In this document: piece by piece, positions 46,434-60,100 of the stretch
How the letters are laid out: every line of letters begins with the position of its first letter
Position numbering within the stretch: position 1 is the stretch's first letter
NCBI GenBank assembly: GCA_949152475.1
Contig: OX424564.1
Coordinates: 9,548,001-9,612,000, forward strand
Reading direction: 5' to 3'
Length of the DNA: 64,000 nt
Source: Terebella lapidaria
Lineage: Eukaryota > Annelida > Polychaeta > Terebellida > Terebellidae
Translations under genes and position numbers: made by a program
The notes under the pieces: generated by a model
What the model was told of the DNA's origin: nothing
The model's input: only the letters and a program-made list of their open reading frames with translations
The model's database searches: none

Positions 46434-48476
46434 GTTCAAGCATTATTCACACAGCACAGGTATTCTCAATGTTCTTTAGTTCCGTCGATATCCATTACAT
46501 GCAGGCGTCCCCTCGTCTACCAGACCAGATTACAAAATGGCCCACGTGTAGCATTATAGATTTTGGATATTCCAGAATTATGTTGTAGGTCACCTTGTCC
46601 CAATTCTACATCATGCATGGAATGTATTAAAATTATAGATCGTCTTTCTCCCAGCCGTTTTTGAATTCAGGCACTGCAATCGTTGGCTGCAGCTCATTTC
46701 ATCTGAGTGTGTAAAAAAGATGTTATGTTAGGTCACCTTTTTCAAATTCTGTATGTTATGTTCCAAATTTATAGATCGTTTTTGTCCCACCCTGTATTTA
46801 ATTTCAGGCCCAATCATTGCTATTCCAACTGCATAGTGTTACATATGAGAATGTAATCATGCGAACGTCGACCTCAGAAAGTAGTGATTCTCATACTTCC
46901 AACTTATAACTATGCCATCTACTTTCCTCTCTGATAATCATCTGCTTTCACTACGAAGCAGTGTTTTCTCGCTTGGGATAAGCACAGGTATTATGACACT
47001 ACTATATCATTTCACTCTATTCGGTACTTCCCATTTCCTATTCCGAGGATGGCGACATCATAGATGTTCCTAGTTGGATCGGTGAATCTCCCACGATGAT
47101 ACCGTCTATCCCGGGCCTGGGACGTGCTGAGCCCAGCAGTAGACGTCTTCCACTCGAGACTGAGCACGCTGTCACTATGGAAGCACGAGACCGTCATCAT
47201 GGATGCACGCGCTGAGTGGCTGGTATCCACGGCGGCATGAGCAGTGGAACGGACATAACAGGGAGTCTCTGAGATGCAGAGCACTGTCCCCACTGAGGAG
47301 CTCGTATCGCCAGTCCCTTGTCTCCAGACTTTTATCATAATATACGTGCAGGTTGGATGAGGGATGCAGGGAACCTTAGAAACCTTTCTATAGTCCAGCT
47401 ACAGAACATAACTAACAATTTATCAGATGGAGGATGTCTAGTGAGATAGGAATTATGACTGGGAAAGGGGGATTTTGAAAAAATGGATGACTATATATAA
47501 TACATGTTCTTAATGGAATCGATGCACTAACCTGGTGAATACGTTGATTTTATTCACAGATGCCTTGATATTTGCACAATGAATATTGTTTTGTTAAATA
47601 TGTTTGGTGTTCATTCTCATTTCAACGTGGGAATTAGTTTACTCTATAGAAACGTTACCATAACATTATTCTGATATCGATATCAATCTCCCAAGCTCCC
47701 AGGTTAGTCAACGTATAGTTACACACTATTTTATGTTAATGTTCTGTCAAGTATCAATAAAATTCATTTACTAAATACGTGAGGTATGTGAATAAATACA
47801 CTCATCCGTAAAAGTGTGGTACGTGATGATGATAAATGGCACAAAATACCTACCAGTATCAATGATTTTATAAATTGGTTCACGTTTCTCGCGAACTTCA
47901 TAAACACCTGAAAATATTGCACAAGTCATTCGCTGTCTTTGTGAGTATATTCTTTATGGTAAGTTCATATTATTGATAATATCCCATATAAAAAACAATT
48001 GCTGGTTAGTTGTCCACACAATGCAATAATCAGTGTTTTCCTTCTTCCAATGTTTGATTATGTTTCCTTTGAAAATATTCAATTAGTGCTTTTGTTTTTG
48101 TCCTCAAGTTGCATCGGCGTTAATTCAATAGAAATGTGGAGCTATTGCTGCATCCAACTCACAAATATAATTGCCAATGTCCTTGGCCTTGAATTTGTGA
48201 TTCTGGGGGTAAATAATGACATACACATAACACACTCACTGGTAACGTATCGTGAGGCACTACATGCCTTTAATGTAGATGCCCATGACACAAACCTAAG
48301 CCGCACCTTCAAACATTCGGTGTTCTAGTATCAATTCACAATTTTTGAGTTGACATACCCTGGAGTGTGCGTATTCAGTATTTAAAATACCAAACGATGC
48401 ATCATATAAGACTTCCTATACACTCGTAAAGGGAACCTCAGCAGCAATTCCTGTGCTGTCTGAGTCCTGTTTGAGC

Positions 48477-48539
48477 ATGGATAACAACAGTCCAATGTCA
48501 ATAGCAATCATCTTTCTGTTGTTCATACAGTCGATAAAT
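48477..48539 (+). pseudogene. First-exon copy 4 (signal peptide), plus strand, unit B
   Basis: MDNNSPMSIAIIFLLFIQSI, then GTAAGC. A 63-nt exon ending in phase 0, out of register with exon 2 of the + gene. Confidence 0.7.
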
Positions 48540-50007
48540 GTAAGCTTCCTTGGTCTCAATACTTCAGATTGGAAGCAACTCCATGTCACCTCCGTGATCA
48601 ATAATGAGTTGATAAACCATCAGTTATTAATGAAGTGTATCAAGTTCAAGGAAACATTCCCAAGAAACCCAGAGATTTGATAGCTAATCCCGTGGGAAAA
48701 CATGTGGTCATGAGATGGAAATCAAGTCAGGATGGTCTGTGCTGCTGTATACCTTTGATTAATGCATACGGATTAAACAGTAAATCTCAACATGACACAG
48801 TGTACATGGGTACCAGAAAAAACATCAGTACACGATGGCAAAAATTCCTTCACCCTGAACACACAACCATATATGAATGTGCAAAATGAGTAGTGTTTAC
48901 CCACACTATATGGTATTGTAGTTCAGGTATCATGTTCACTTCGTAATTAGAATATAAAAATCAGAGTTTGGAATTTTCTGATTCCATAAAGGCCCATGTG
49001 TGAAAAAAAAACCCAGAGCTGTAGGTCTATGACCCCCCCCCCCCAGCAAAATTGATTTGAACGTATGTGATATACATGTATTTTCGACATCATTTACAAA
49101 TTGCATGTTTATCTGCCATTCATCATAACAAACAGCAATTTGGTTGTGTATACGAGACACATACCACTCGAAATAACAAACCAATTGAGAGAAAAATTGG
49201 GTGCACCGAAAGACCAGACTCTTGGACTGATTGGTTTGTAAATAGCCAAACGTTGAGAATTACTTGTAGCTTGTACTCAATCATTCAAAACTGAAACTTG
49301 GTTTCTATTCTGGAAAGCCTGATGACTAATTCTTATCACCAATGACGCTTGGGAGATATTGAAGTTCCCAGCTAGTCTCTAAGCTGTTGCGACAAGGATA
49401 TGTTTTTATCAAGATTAATGATCGTGGACATCGTCACAATCTGGTTGAGGCGTACACTAAATCTGTGAGGAATGTGCAGCAGGACTTGTTTGCATATCAA
49501 TATTTTTGGGAATGCATGAGTTGCTACACGTGAGGCAGGGAATGTTCACTTTCAACGGACCACCTGATTTCACCTCCTCGTGCCATATCTTTAAGTTCAT
49601 AAAGTTCCATACCATTTTCTCGTTTTTCTCTGACATTGGACTTGAGTTTGGATAACGGACGCCATTTTGTGCGAACGGCATACTTTATATTCATGTATAC
49701 TGATCACTTTATTCGATTTTCCTTCTTTAGTTCACCGTGGTGAAATGTGCATATGATAAAATTAATCAATATGTGTCATGAGGATTATACGATTGTTATA
49801 AATATCCTGTTCAATGATGAGAGCCATCGATCTGTGAACGAAAGTGTGGACGAAAGTGCACAGGAGCTGAAATTTATAGTTAACTTCATAAATGTGTTAG
49901 TGTACTGCAAATGTTCATCTCACATTTTTGATTTCCTCGGTATCAACAAGGCATACCAATTACCACACTAGCCTGGCGGTTCATAACTTTCAGCACAATA
50001 GTGTAAG

Positions 50008-52354
50008 AGTCACAACTGAGGCCAGCAATACAACAGGCATCAATTAACACTGACCATTGGGTTGCCTTCGAACCAGCTCATTTTTCTGTAAATGTATATA
50101 GTATTATGCTTATATTATACTTTTCTTGAATAGTAGCCTAATTTTCAATCACATGTCAGATTCATGACGGATCTATCACGACAGATCTATCAACCAAAGA
50201 TCATTTGGGGTTTTGTGTTGAACTTGGCTATAGTGATGCGGTATCCATTTGTACCAGGTTGTCATTTGTAACTATAATCACAAACTGCATATATTTCCGT
50301 TATGGGCCGAGTTACTAAACAAGAAAACCAACTGAGAACAAAACCAGTGACAAAACTAATTATCACAAAACAGCTTGAATGAACGATGTGCTGAGTGACA
50401 TTTTGCACAAACTAGTTGCTCGTTCTCGAGTAGTTAGAATTAGAGACTTGTTTCTGTTGAGAGAAAACCTAAGGACATGGCACTCAGCGTTAATGAAGCT
50501 GCATGTAGTATTGAACCAAGCTTGGTGATGGCTATTCAAGTCCATCGGGTTTTGTATCCCCCACGTTGTAGTGTAGTCCACAGTGGTGTGATATGTATAG
50601 ATATGCTGAAATTTATTCTTCATGTTTCTGTACCAGATCCATTCTTGGAATATGTAATATGTATTGTAGAAGCGATACATGGACCACTGAGTATTCTGAT
50701 AGCTTTTTGTTATCTAGTAAAATATAGAATCGACCCAGGAGATCCAGCCATGTTTCAATCGCATTCCTGTGTCCATAGTTATCCAGCTCGTCTTGTTCTA
50801 AAATGAACCACGTTCAGGTCCACGCATAAACAGTAACATGATGATGACATTCATCAATGCACCATTTCCAATCCTTACATGTATGTTTATATGAATCACC
50901 CACCATCCTCTCACCAATAATGGTGTATCGTTAATTACCCCAGGCTGGGATTATAGTATAGAAAATCCGTCTTCTCGCATCCACGTCTTAGTGGCAAATT
51001 ATTGCATTATCCTGATCACGTCGCTACAATCACCGCTATGATACTACATCAGCAAAATTCAGTTGTGGTACAGGAGGGAATTCCGTGTGTATCAACATAT
51101 ATTTATAACAGCTTACCTATAAAATTTCGATGATGCCAATAAAAACGAATGTCAAACTTTTTGATGCATTCATATCTAAAACCACACACACACACACACC
51201 AGGGGCAGACTGTGTGTAAATATAGTTGTTTCTACTCGGTAACAAATGTGACAACTGTGCAAAGCAACTTGCACATATTTCAGGTTTCATTTCACTTGAC
51301 CAAATCTCCAAAAGACAGGTTTACAATAACAAGTGTAATCATATATGCTGGCAGTAGGATACAACAGTGTCTCTAATGTGATTAAAAATACAATCGATTA
51401 TGCAGAAAATCTGGTTACCTCCAAACGAAAAACCCTTGCCTGTTGTGGTTTGTCTCCAAATGATGATATTTGTCAGGTGGCTGCTGATGCCACCTTACTA
51501 TCGTGATTGGAATGGTACAGATTAAATTTCTCGAAGAAAATAAATATTTAGCCGTTCACAATAAGAACAGCAGCCCGTATGTATTGTTCATTCAAATTCG
51601 AACCTCGGTTACTGGTACATTTGCATACAACTGTAATTTATTTACTTATACAAAATGGCTTGATACACATAACCAGATAACTGTGAACGTGGGGATTCTG
51701 CTACATTAATATTCACTTTCGATAATGCTTGATAGATGAAGAAGAGATCAGGGCTGGCTCATCTTTGTCATGAAAAGACAGTGGTGCTATGTGCAAATCA
51801 TTGCGGAGAGTCAGCTAATCAACACAGACAAGAATGAGATTAAGTAGAATGAATGTTTGAATTATGCCCAAGGTCACTGGATCTGTCGCAGATAATTGTA
51901 GATTGGTTCGGATGCACAAAGAAATATAATGTGAAATTATTGACACACAACAGGCAGTGCAGTTCCATCTAACTATGGACTTTTGTATTAAGGCAGAAAT
52001 ATATACACATACATACATCACCTGTATTTCATATATGAAATTGTTTAAAGCTACTGGGTGTCTAAAATCAAAGAACATATTGTCGATAATGTTTTATCTA
52101 TACATATTTTGACATAGCTTATTATACTATGTTCGTTTCCACAAGAAATATATGTGTACATTCACATTTATACACTATTAATGACATATCATCAATACAC
52201 AACACAATTCGCGAGATATGCATAGAAACTTGTATGGTCAATTTGAGTGCACGTCGAACACAATCTCTTCCATACAGATTCTGCTATTTAGATACTTGTG
52301 ATAAAACTCGAACGAATTTATGTATAACATTGGTATGTCATGTTTTCGTAGCAT
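50008..52354. other. No gene recognised between unit B and the inverted unit
   Basis: Open frames of up to 110 aa (for example 50477-50806) lack domains, start context or a second copy to compare. A short CA repeat lies at about 51184-51200. Unassigned. Confidence 0.45.
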
Positions 52355-54190
52355 TATTCGTCATTACCTACCACGCCTTTCCTGACGAGTCCATTGTAAC
52401 TTCATGCTTTGGCAACTGCAATATATACTTGATACACAAAACACCGACTGAAATCAGATGTGAACAACGTGTAATAACCCAAAGGCTTTTGAACATCTAC
52501 ATTTATATCTTCGTACTGTACTAGTAATGCATCTTCACAATAAAACAACTAAATATATCTGAAGAAACTTTTTTTTCAAAACATCGATCAACTCTTTCAT
52601 CATCAGCACGTAAATGCCAGTGTGTTTACCAGTTACGTGCATCGATTCCACTAAGTACATGTATTATAAATAGTCATCCAATATTTCAAAATGTCCCTCT
52701 CCCAGTCATAATCCCTATCTCGCTACAGTCCCTCCATATGATAAATAGCTAGTTATGTTCTGTAGCTGGACCAGAGACAGGTATCTGAGATTCCCCGCAT
52801 CCCTCGTCCGATCTGCACGTCTATGATAAAAGTCTGGAGACAAAGAGACTGGCGACACGAGCTACTCAGTAGGGACAGTCAGTCGTGTTGCTCTACATCT
52901 CCCAGGCTCCCTGTCCGTTCCACTGCTCGTGCCGCCTTGGACACTAGCCAATCAGCGCGTGCCTCCGTGTCGACGGTCTCGTGCTTTCACAGTGACGGCG
53001 CTAGAATGCTCGGTCTCGAGTGGAAGACGTCTACTAGTATTGCTAGGCACAACACGTCCCAGGCCTGGGATAGATGGTATCATCGTGGGAGATTAACCGA
53101 TCCAACTAGGAGCATCTATAATGTCACCGTCCTCGGATTAGGAAATGGGAGGTAGCGAATGGAGTGAAATGATATAGTAGTGTCCTAATACCTGTGCTTA
53201 TCCCAAGCGGAAAAACAGCACCACGAAGTGAAAGCAGATGATTATTGGAGAGAAGAAAGTAGATGACATCTAGCTACAAGTTGGAAGTAGATTTAACGGA
53301 ATCATTACTTTCTGAAGTTAGCATTCGCATGATTATCCACTGAGTTGAAATGGCGTACAGTTGGAATACCAATGGTTGCAGTGCCTGAATTTAAATGCAG
53401 ACTGGGACAAAGACGATCTATAATGTTTGAACATAACATGTAGAACTGGGAGAGTGGCGACCTACAACATAATTCCGGAATATCCAAAATCTATAATGCT
53501 ACACGTGGGCCAATTTGTAATCTGGTCCGGTAGACGAAAGGACGCCTGCATGTAATGGATATCGACGGAACTAAAGAACATTGAGAATACATGTGCTGTG
53601 TGAATAATGCTTGAACATGGATAACAACAGTCTAATGTCAATAGCAATGCTAGAATTCTTCTTTTTGCTGTTCATACAATCGATCAATGGTAAGTTTCCT
53701 TGGTCTCAATATTCCAGACTGAAAGCATTTCTGTGGGATCTCTGTAATCAATACTCCAAGCGATAAACCATCAGTTATTAATGAAGTGTATCCAATTCAA
53801 GGAGCATTCCCCGGGAATTTAATGGCTCAGCCCCGTGGGAAAGCATCTGGATGTGAGAGGAAAATCAATCAGGATTATACATATATATATATTTATATCT
53901 GTGATTTATGCGTGCCTTTTTTGTGCAACTCACTCTAACGTACATAATAACACAAATACATGCAAGAAGACATGCAGTGATACATGCAGCTTTTACTCAG
54001 AGTAGACCGTAATTGTAATTCTAATCAGTTCACTAATCAGTATTTTTGTAGTAAATCGATCGGTTCACTTCAAAAGTACGAATCGGAATTTGGAGTTCCT
54101 CTAAGCTATACGTGGTCAAACAATGCAAATTGAAAACATGCCTTATTGTGTTGATGGAATACACAGTGGTAAAAAAACAGCAATTTTGAT
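52355..54190 (+). repeat. Inverted partial copy of the unit A/B first-exon region
   Basis: Reverse-complement match to 41985-43400 plus 37453-37530 (promoter-side block at 52740-53160, first exon at 53617, downstream intron sequence to 54190). The distal part 52355-52830 also matches 63490-63985 in reverse. It supplies the first exon and presumably the promoter of the + receptor gene. Confidence 0.85.
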
Positions 54191-57100
54191 TGGCAAAATC
54201 TTGTTTCACCATTGATAATCAATCCAAAGGGCATATACTAGTATATACCAAACAAGAAAATGCAGCAAACTGCGGAAGACGACATTAGAGCTCGAGCACA
54301 TCATCAGCACCACGACAGCTGAATATATCTTACACAACGTTAGGCCTACCCCCCCCCCCCCCCCAAAAAAAAAGAAAGAAGAAGCCATAATTTCATCCCC
54401 TATGTGATTCCAATTCATTTCCGTATACTAGGATGAAAAACATGGCCTACTTCATTCATATTACTAATAAGTAAACATTTATTTTAAAATCGATCAATGG
54501 AACAGATATGCCTGCTAAAATGATATGGAACCTCATTAAAATATCCTCAAAACATTGAAAACTATGAGGAATATCTGCATCTGATAACATCAGATATAGC
54601 CTAACACATGCCTTTACTGGGCAAATTAAAATACCAGTTAAGAATAAAAAGACTTCGCAATCCAGCACAGAACACCAGCTTAATTGTCATATTATAAAAT
54701 ACGTCAAATTACGGTAAATGTAGCCGTGGCATCGCAGACAAATCGCTGTGTTTACTTCATAACGCCAAAAAAGTCCACACGCAGATGCCCACAATAAACA
54801 CATGCATGTATGCATACACGAATTGCTGAACAGAAATTGTGTTTCAAAATACGCGTCATTGTGGTAAAATTTGCTTTGCATTCTGGGAACGTCAATTTCC
54901 ATCGGCTCCGCCATTTTGGGACGTTTCTAGATAATTTGAACATTTACGTTATTTTCTCAAACCTAGCACATCTATTCATGCCTCATGTATCTGTGGAATA
55001 GTCAAAGTTTCCCATCAATTCGAGAGATTTTATGTCAAGGACAAAGAAAATCCTCATTTGAAGTAGGTATCTAAACGTTTACATGTCAAAACGTGCGTCG
55101 ATAGGTTGGCATGAAACCTCCATGAAAAAGTCAGCACATAGACATGCAGAGGGTTGGGGGCTTCGCCCCCAACGCTCTAATGTCAAAAACTTTGGTGAAA
55201 TTAATGCGGTTCATATTTTTACACAGGCCAGATGACTGAATACGTCTCCTGTACTAGTCCAGAAGAAGCCCGGTATTATCCAGTCATAGATTCTCGCCAC
55301 ACCCTGTACTTGACCTCTGATCCTGCTGTACCACGTGATCAGCCTGACCTGAATACCACCGACTCACCATCCCACGTGTCCTGTTCCTTGACACTGATTG
55401 GCTGTGACGAATGTAAACTGAGTCTGACAATCACTGGCATGGCACAGGTTGAGTGGGCGTGTCCAAATGATCCACCAATCAGAGTACACCCATCACGTGC
55501 CAAGCTGGCGGCAGTTGAAGGAGATTTGTGCACAAACAAGTGAATATTCTTCTAAATGATAAATATGTCGAATATATTCACGCATTTTTCTTATTATCTT
55601 CATATTCATATGTTGCAAAATGAAGCAAATTTATATCAAATTGAGGCAATAAAGCGTTCACGATAATAGGTCGTGCTCACCGGATGCATTGGTTCTGTTA
55701 ATATGAAAAGGCAGTGATACAAGGAAGGTAATTGTAATTTAATTTTCAGTTGCAGCTTATTGGAATTATTCGAACCATCTTACTCGGAAGTTAGCTGGGC
55801 CTCGTTTGCATTATCCAATCAGAGCTCATTCTCATTCAGCTCCGTGTCATCAAGAGTCAGACTCGAGGCTTGTTTTTACTGGAATAATACATCGAATTCA
55901 CACATCTACTCCAGAATTGACCTCTCTGTGCAAAGTGAGTGTCGTATTGAGTATGTTTTTTTATCCATAAATGGGGAAAGCTTGATGCTTCAGTGCAGAA
56001 CTCTTATTCATACACATATAATGTCACTTTTGTTTTCTCTTATTCATCTTGACACATATGTACTTGATGGCCGATTTCCTCGGCTTCCTCGGCTTTGTTC
56101 TACGATGTAGCAAGGAATTGTTAAGGGGAAAATAACTCCTCGTTGCTTTTATTGGAAATGACATGAAAAATTTTATGCTTTTAACGCCCCGTACAGGGAA
56201 GCTGGAGCACTATAGAGGCTCGGCTGTGGGCCCCGTGACAAATGGCACAATCAGCTCGCCCTTCTTCCCCTCCGGGTATTCCAGACAGGGGGAGAAATAT
56301 GTCTACATGATCGAGAATACAGATGTCCATGGAACCATCTCGCTCAATTTCCTGGACTGGGACATTAGTCAGAACACACGCATCATGGTACAGTGTAATA
56401 ATAGCAACTTCATAGGCCTAATATGTCTGCCTCTGATTAGGCCAGTGTGTCTTTGAATAAACTATTCAGTGGGCTTTGTTTCTATTCCAAAATGTTTTAC
56501 TTTGTTATTGTCATCATTAATACTTAGTTGTATCGGTGGATATAGGTTGATAGGTCCTCTGTCTGTCCGTGAGGACACCAGTGTGTCTTTGGATATACTA
56601 TTTGGTGGATTTTGTTTCTATTCTGAAATGTTGTATTTTACGTTTGCTATTATCATCATTAAAATCTGCTTGTATCGGAGGTAATGGGTTGATACTTATA
56701 TTTGTAACACTTAATGAGCTGGTGTCACTGCTGGTGGACGTTAAATCTGTCCCCGGGGATATCATAAATTCAGTAGCCTTTTTCTAAATTATTTTCATAG
56801 GTTCTTGGGTAGTTCTATACTAATTTCACAGGTGTACAGTAGAAACAACTACATTTCACACACTGTCTGTCCTTGATGGAGCCAGTGTGTCTTTGGATAA
56901 ACTAATTGGTCGGGATTTGTTTCTATTCCAAAATATTGTATTATACGTTCGATATTGTCATTAAAACCTAGATCAAAATCTGTATTACAACAGATTAAAA
57001 TCTAGTTGTAATGATACTTACATTACTTATAAAAACTAGCCGGTGAGGCTCACAAATATTTAATTATTTCCAGTTATGCTGAAACGTAAGAATAATATTT

Positions 57101-60100
57101 CATGTCGCATGCACACTCGTGTTTGCAAGTTTATTGGGTTTTAAATGTATACACAATTATACTAGACATGGATGTCCATGTATCACGTCTTTTGTCTGTT
57201 TAGTTCTACGAGTTGAGGAATGAAACCAGGCACCTGTTGTCTATTCACTATGGTTACTACTTCCGCCCGGTGTTGCACACATCCACGCCGCAATTACTTG
57301 TGATCTTCGAGCCGGATATTACGTCATCACCCTCTCTGATCATGGATCAGTCGCGTGACACCGGATTTAGGGCACAGTTCTTCTTTATCTCTGGTATGTT
57401 GGCCTACAGTTATAAGGACTTCAGTGAATCATTTATTTACAGATCACAATAGATTATGAGTTGAAGAATACCAATCCTGTTTTCCACAATTATATGTTCT
57501 TAACCACATACACGTATCCCATGAAAAAAAACCCAGATGAAATCAAGGATTCTGATACGATCAGCTATGACATGGAAACGGGTGAGTTCTTCTAATCAGG
57601 ACGAAATGTTATTTACCTTGACAATCTGCATGATTGTGCCATAATTACGAAGATGCATTTAAACTGCTACCTGATTGAAAAAATACTGCCTCAATAAAAA
57701 AAAAAATGATGCAGGTACCAACTAATAAATGTAAGGTCAGTAGCTTCCATTAACAGTAATGGTGTTCTCTCCATGTGCCTCTTGCAGACTGTGGTGGGCA
57801 TGTTCGTTACGTCACGGGCGGTGACTTGTTGTATACATCATCTCACTGGTCAAATGGCAAAGTACATGACTGCATCTGGGTCATCCATAAAAGCAGCACA
57901 TTCCAACATATCCAGCTCACGTTGTGGAACATGACATTTGCAGGGAGAGGTACATTAATACTGACATTTACTGCATGCTCAAATCAATACCTCCCGAAGT
58001 ACGCTCTCTCCATCGCGTAGTCGTAATGGAACTAATTGTGCATGTTTTATTGTAGCTAGGTTTCTATCAGAATATAGCGTCACCTTCTCATGCCAAAAAA
58101 TAGAGTACTTACAATTGTGTTTGATACACGAACATATTATGACTTATTATTGTGAATATGTTCCCATGTTTGTAGCTGAACAGAAGAGAATAGCCTATCC
58201 ATTACGTTGCTTAAAAATCTATTCCAGATTTGTCAGTTACGATCCATGATGGTGTTACGTCGTTGGGACCAATCATACACAACTACCGGGCAGGAAACGA
58301 AAGTCTGCCTCACGTAGATGGGGAGCCAATACGAATGTTGGACAGTGACAGAGGGTTCTACGTCAGGCTCCGGGGAACTGTGTATCACAGTGATACATTC
58401 TTCCTGACTTTTGTATCTTATAATGACCCTGTCGACGAACATATCAACGGTACGTGATAGATAGTATACGGAACTGAAACGGCATTTGATATTTAGCAAA
58501 CGATTCAATTCAAGGTCCTCTCAGAATGTCATGGAAAATATTCTACGGGTAAATGTTGCTGCGGCCTATATAATGTGGCAAGCATGACAATGGCATTATA
58601 ATCAACATTGAATGGGATCAATGAAAATGATGCTCTGTGTACACAAAAGGATTGCCTCTATTATATATGCTGGGTTAAATTATACATACCGGTATTGAAC
58701 TATGCATGGGAAAGCGAAAACCGAATTGGATCCAATCTGGGAATCAGATATTTCATTACACAAGGGGTTGTTACAACCAACTATTAACACAGGGCCCTAC
58801 AATCCAATGAACACTCGGGGCCTCCTGTTTGCTGAATATTAACGAGTGATAACACATTTTTTTCACAATCTAAGTCGATACTAAGTCCCGTATTTGAAAT
58901 GTAATTATACATTTGTAAATCCAATATTTGGTCTATGGATAACAGACTATATTATCGTATATCTTGCAGGTAGTGCAAATGCACAATGCTGGGGCGTGAA
59001 GGAGTTTTACTGCCCTGGATCTCCAGGCCTCTGTATTGACATCAACTTCCTGTGTGACGGTCACGTACACTGCCCGGGGGCCGAGGACGAAGCGTCCATC
59101 TGTAGCTGTCAGTATGTTGAGTCAGAGATTGTCTCATTTGCAAAAGTTTCGACATGAAAAGCGTGCTGAAGAGATATCAAAATCCAGTTGCAAGGTTTCA
59201 AATTCCATATCGACGAAATGTTAAGATGCTGGTATTTCTGTACCACTTATGGCGTTGGTGACTTTTATGTTATTCCTTTTTTGAGACAGACGCTCACGTG
59301 ATGCCAGACCACCGAGTGCAGACGACACACGAGTCTCACAACTGTTCCCAGGCCGAGTTCATGTGTCTCCATGGCAACAAGTGTGTACCACGTGATGTCG
59401 TGTGCGACTACTGGCCTGATTGCCCGGATGAAAGTGATGAGTTCAACTGTGGTATGATTGAAGTCGGTTGTACATGATGAAGTAATTTGCGCATTGACGA
59501 CATAACAAAATGTTTTGTATTTTATTATTTCAAAATCCAATCCCAGTAGGCCTAGTACCTGCTCAGATTCCATACACTTACTATTGTGTCGTATGTGATA
59601 ATTTCAATGACACGGGTTTTTTTCCTACGGATAAAATACTCTCAATAATAGAGTCAGATTCATGAATGGACCGTATGTATCATTTATGTCTTAATGATAC
59701 ATAGATCACCGTCGTTTCATCAGCCAGTCCATTTCGACCATTATGCTTCATTGTGCTACCACGTTTAGATTATTCGTTGATTGAACAAAGTGAATGATCA
59801 CCCATTCCCATATACCTAGAAAGTTTCTTCATATTCTTTACATCCATCACTTTACCTTCATTTCCGACCACTTTTTGCTTCTGTTGTCTCCGTTATAAAT
59901 ATTGCCGCTATTATTTCATACATTCTCTTGTTTCAGTCACACATTTTCCTGTTAGTTAACAAATGGGAGCATGATATGGGGCGTATTGCTCGTTGCAGAT
60001 ATCACTATGCAAGACTGGCCTGGGTTATCCAGTGTGTGTCCTAATGGTTCAGTGTTGTGTATAGACGCATGTGTTCTATACACGGATATATGCAGCAATA

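Larger units (their letters stand above)
45891..50007. repeat. Tandem unit B (about 4.1 kb)
   Basis: Direct repeat of unit A. The breakpoint word GTGTAAG occurs at 45881-45887 and 50001-50007. It lacks the S1/Tigger insertion, showing that the insertion came after the duplication or was private to unit A. Confidence 0.88.

Noticed and set aside
52129-52524. 131-aa open frame on +
   Set aside because: No domain, tail of low-complexity Ile/Tyr; the part matching 63880-64000 is not conserved in frame.
54268-55192. Calling this repeat a Helitron from its hairpin followed by CTAAT
   Set aside because: Both copies keep matching (TGTCAAAAA) beyond CTAA, and no TC 5' end preceded by A is evident, so the true end is probably elsewhere.
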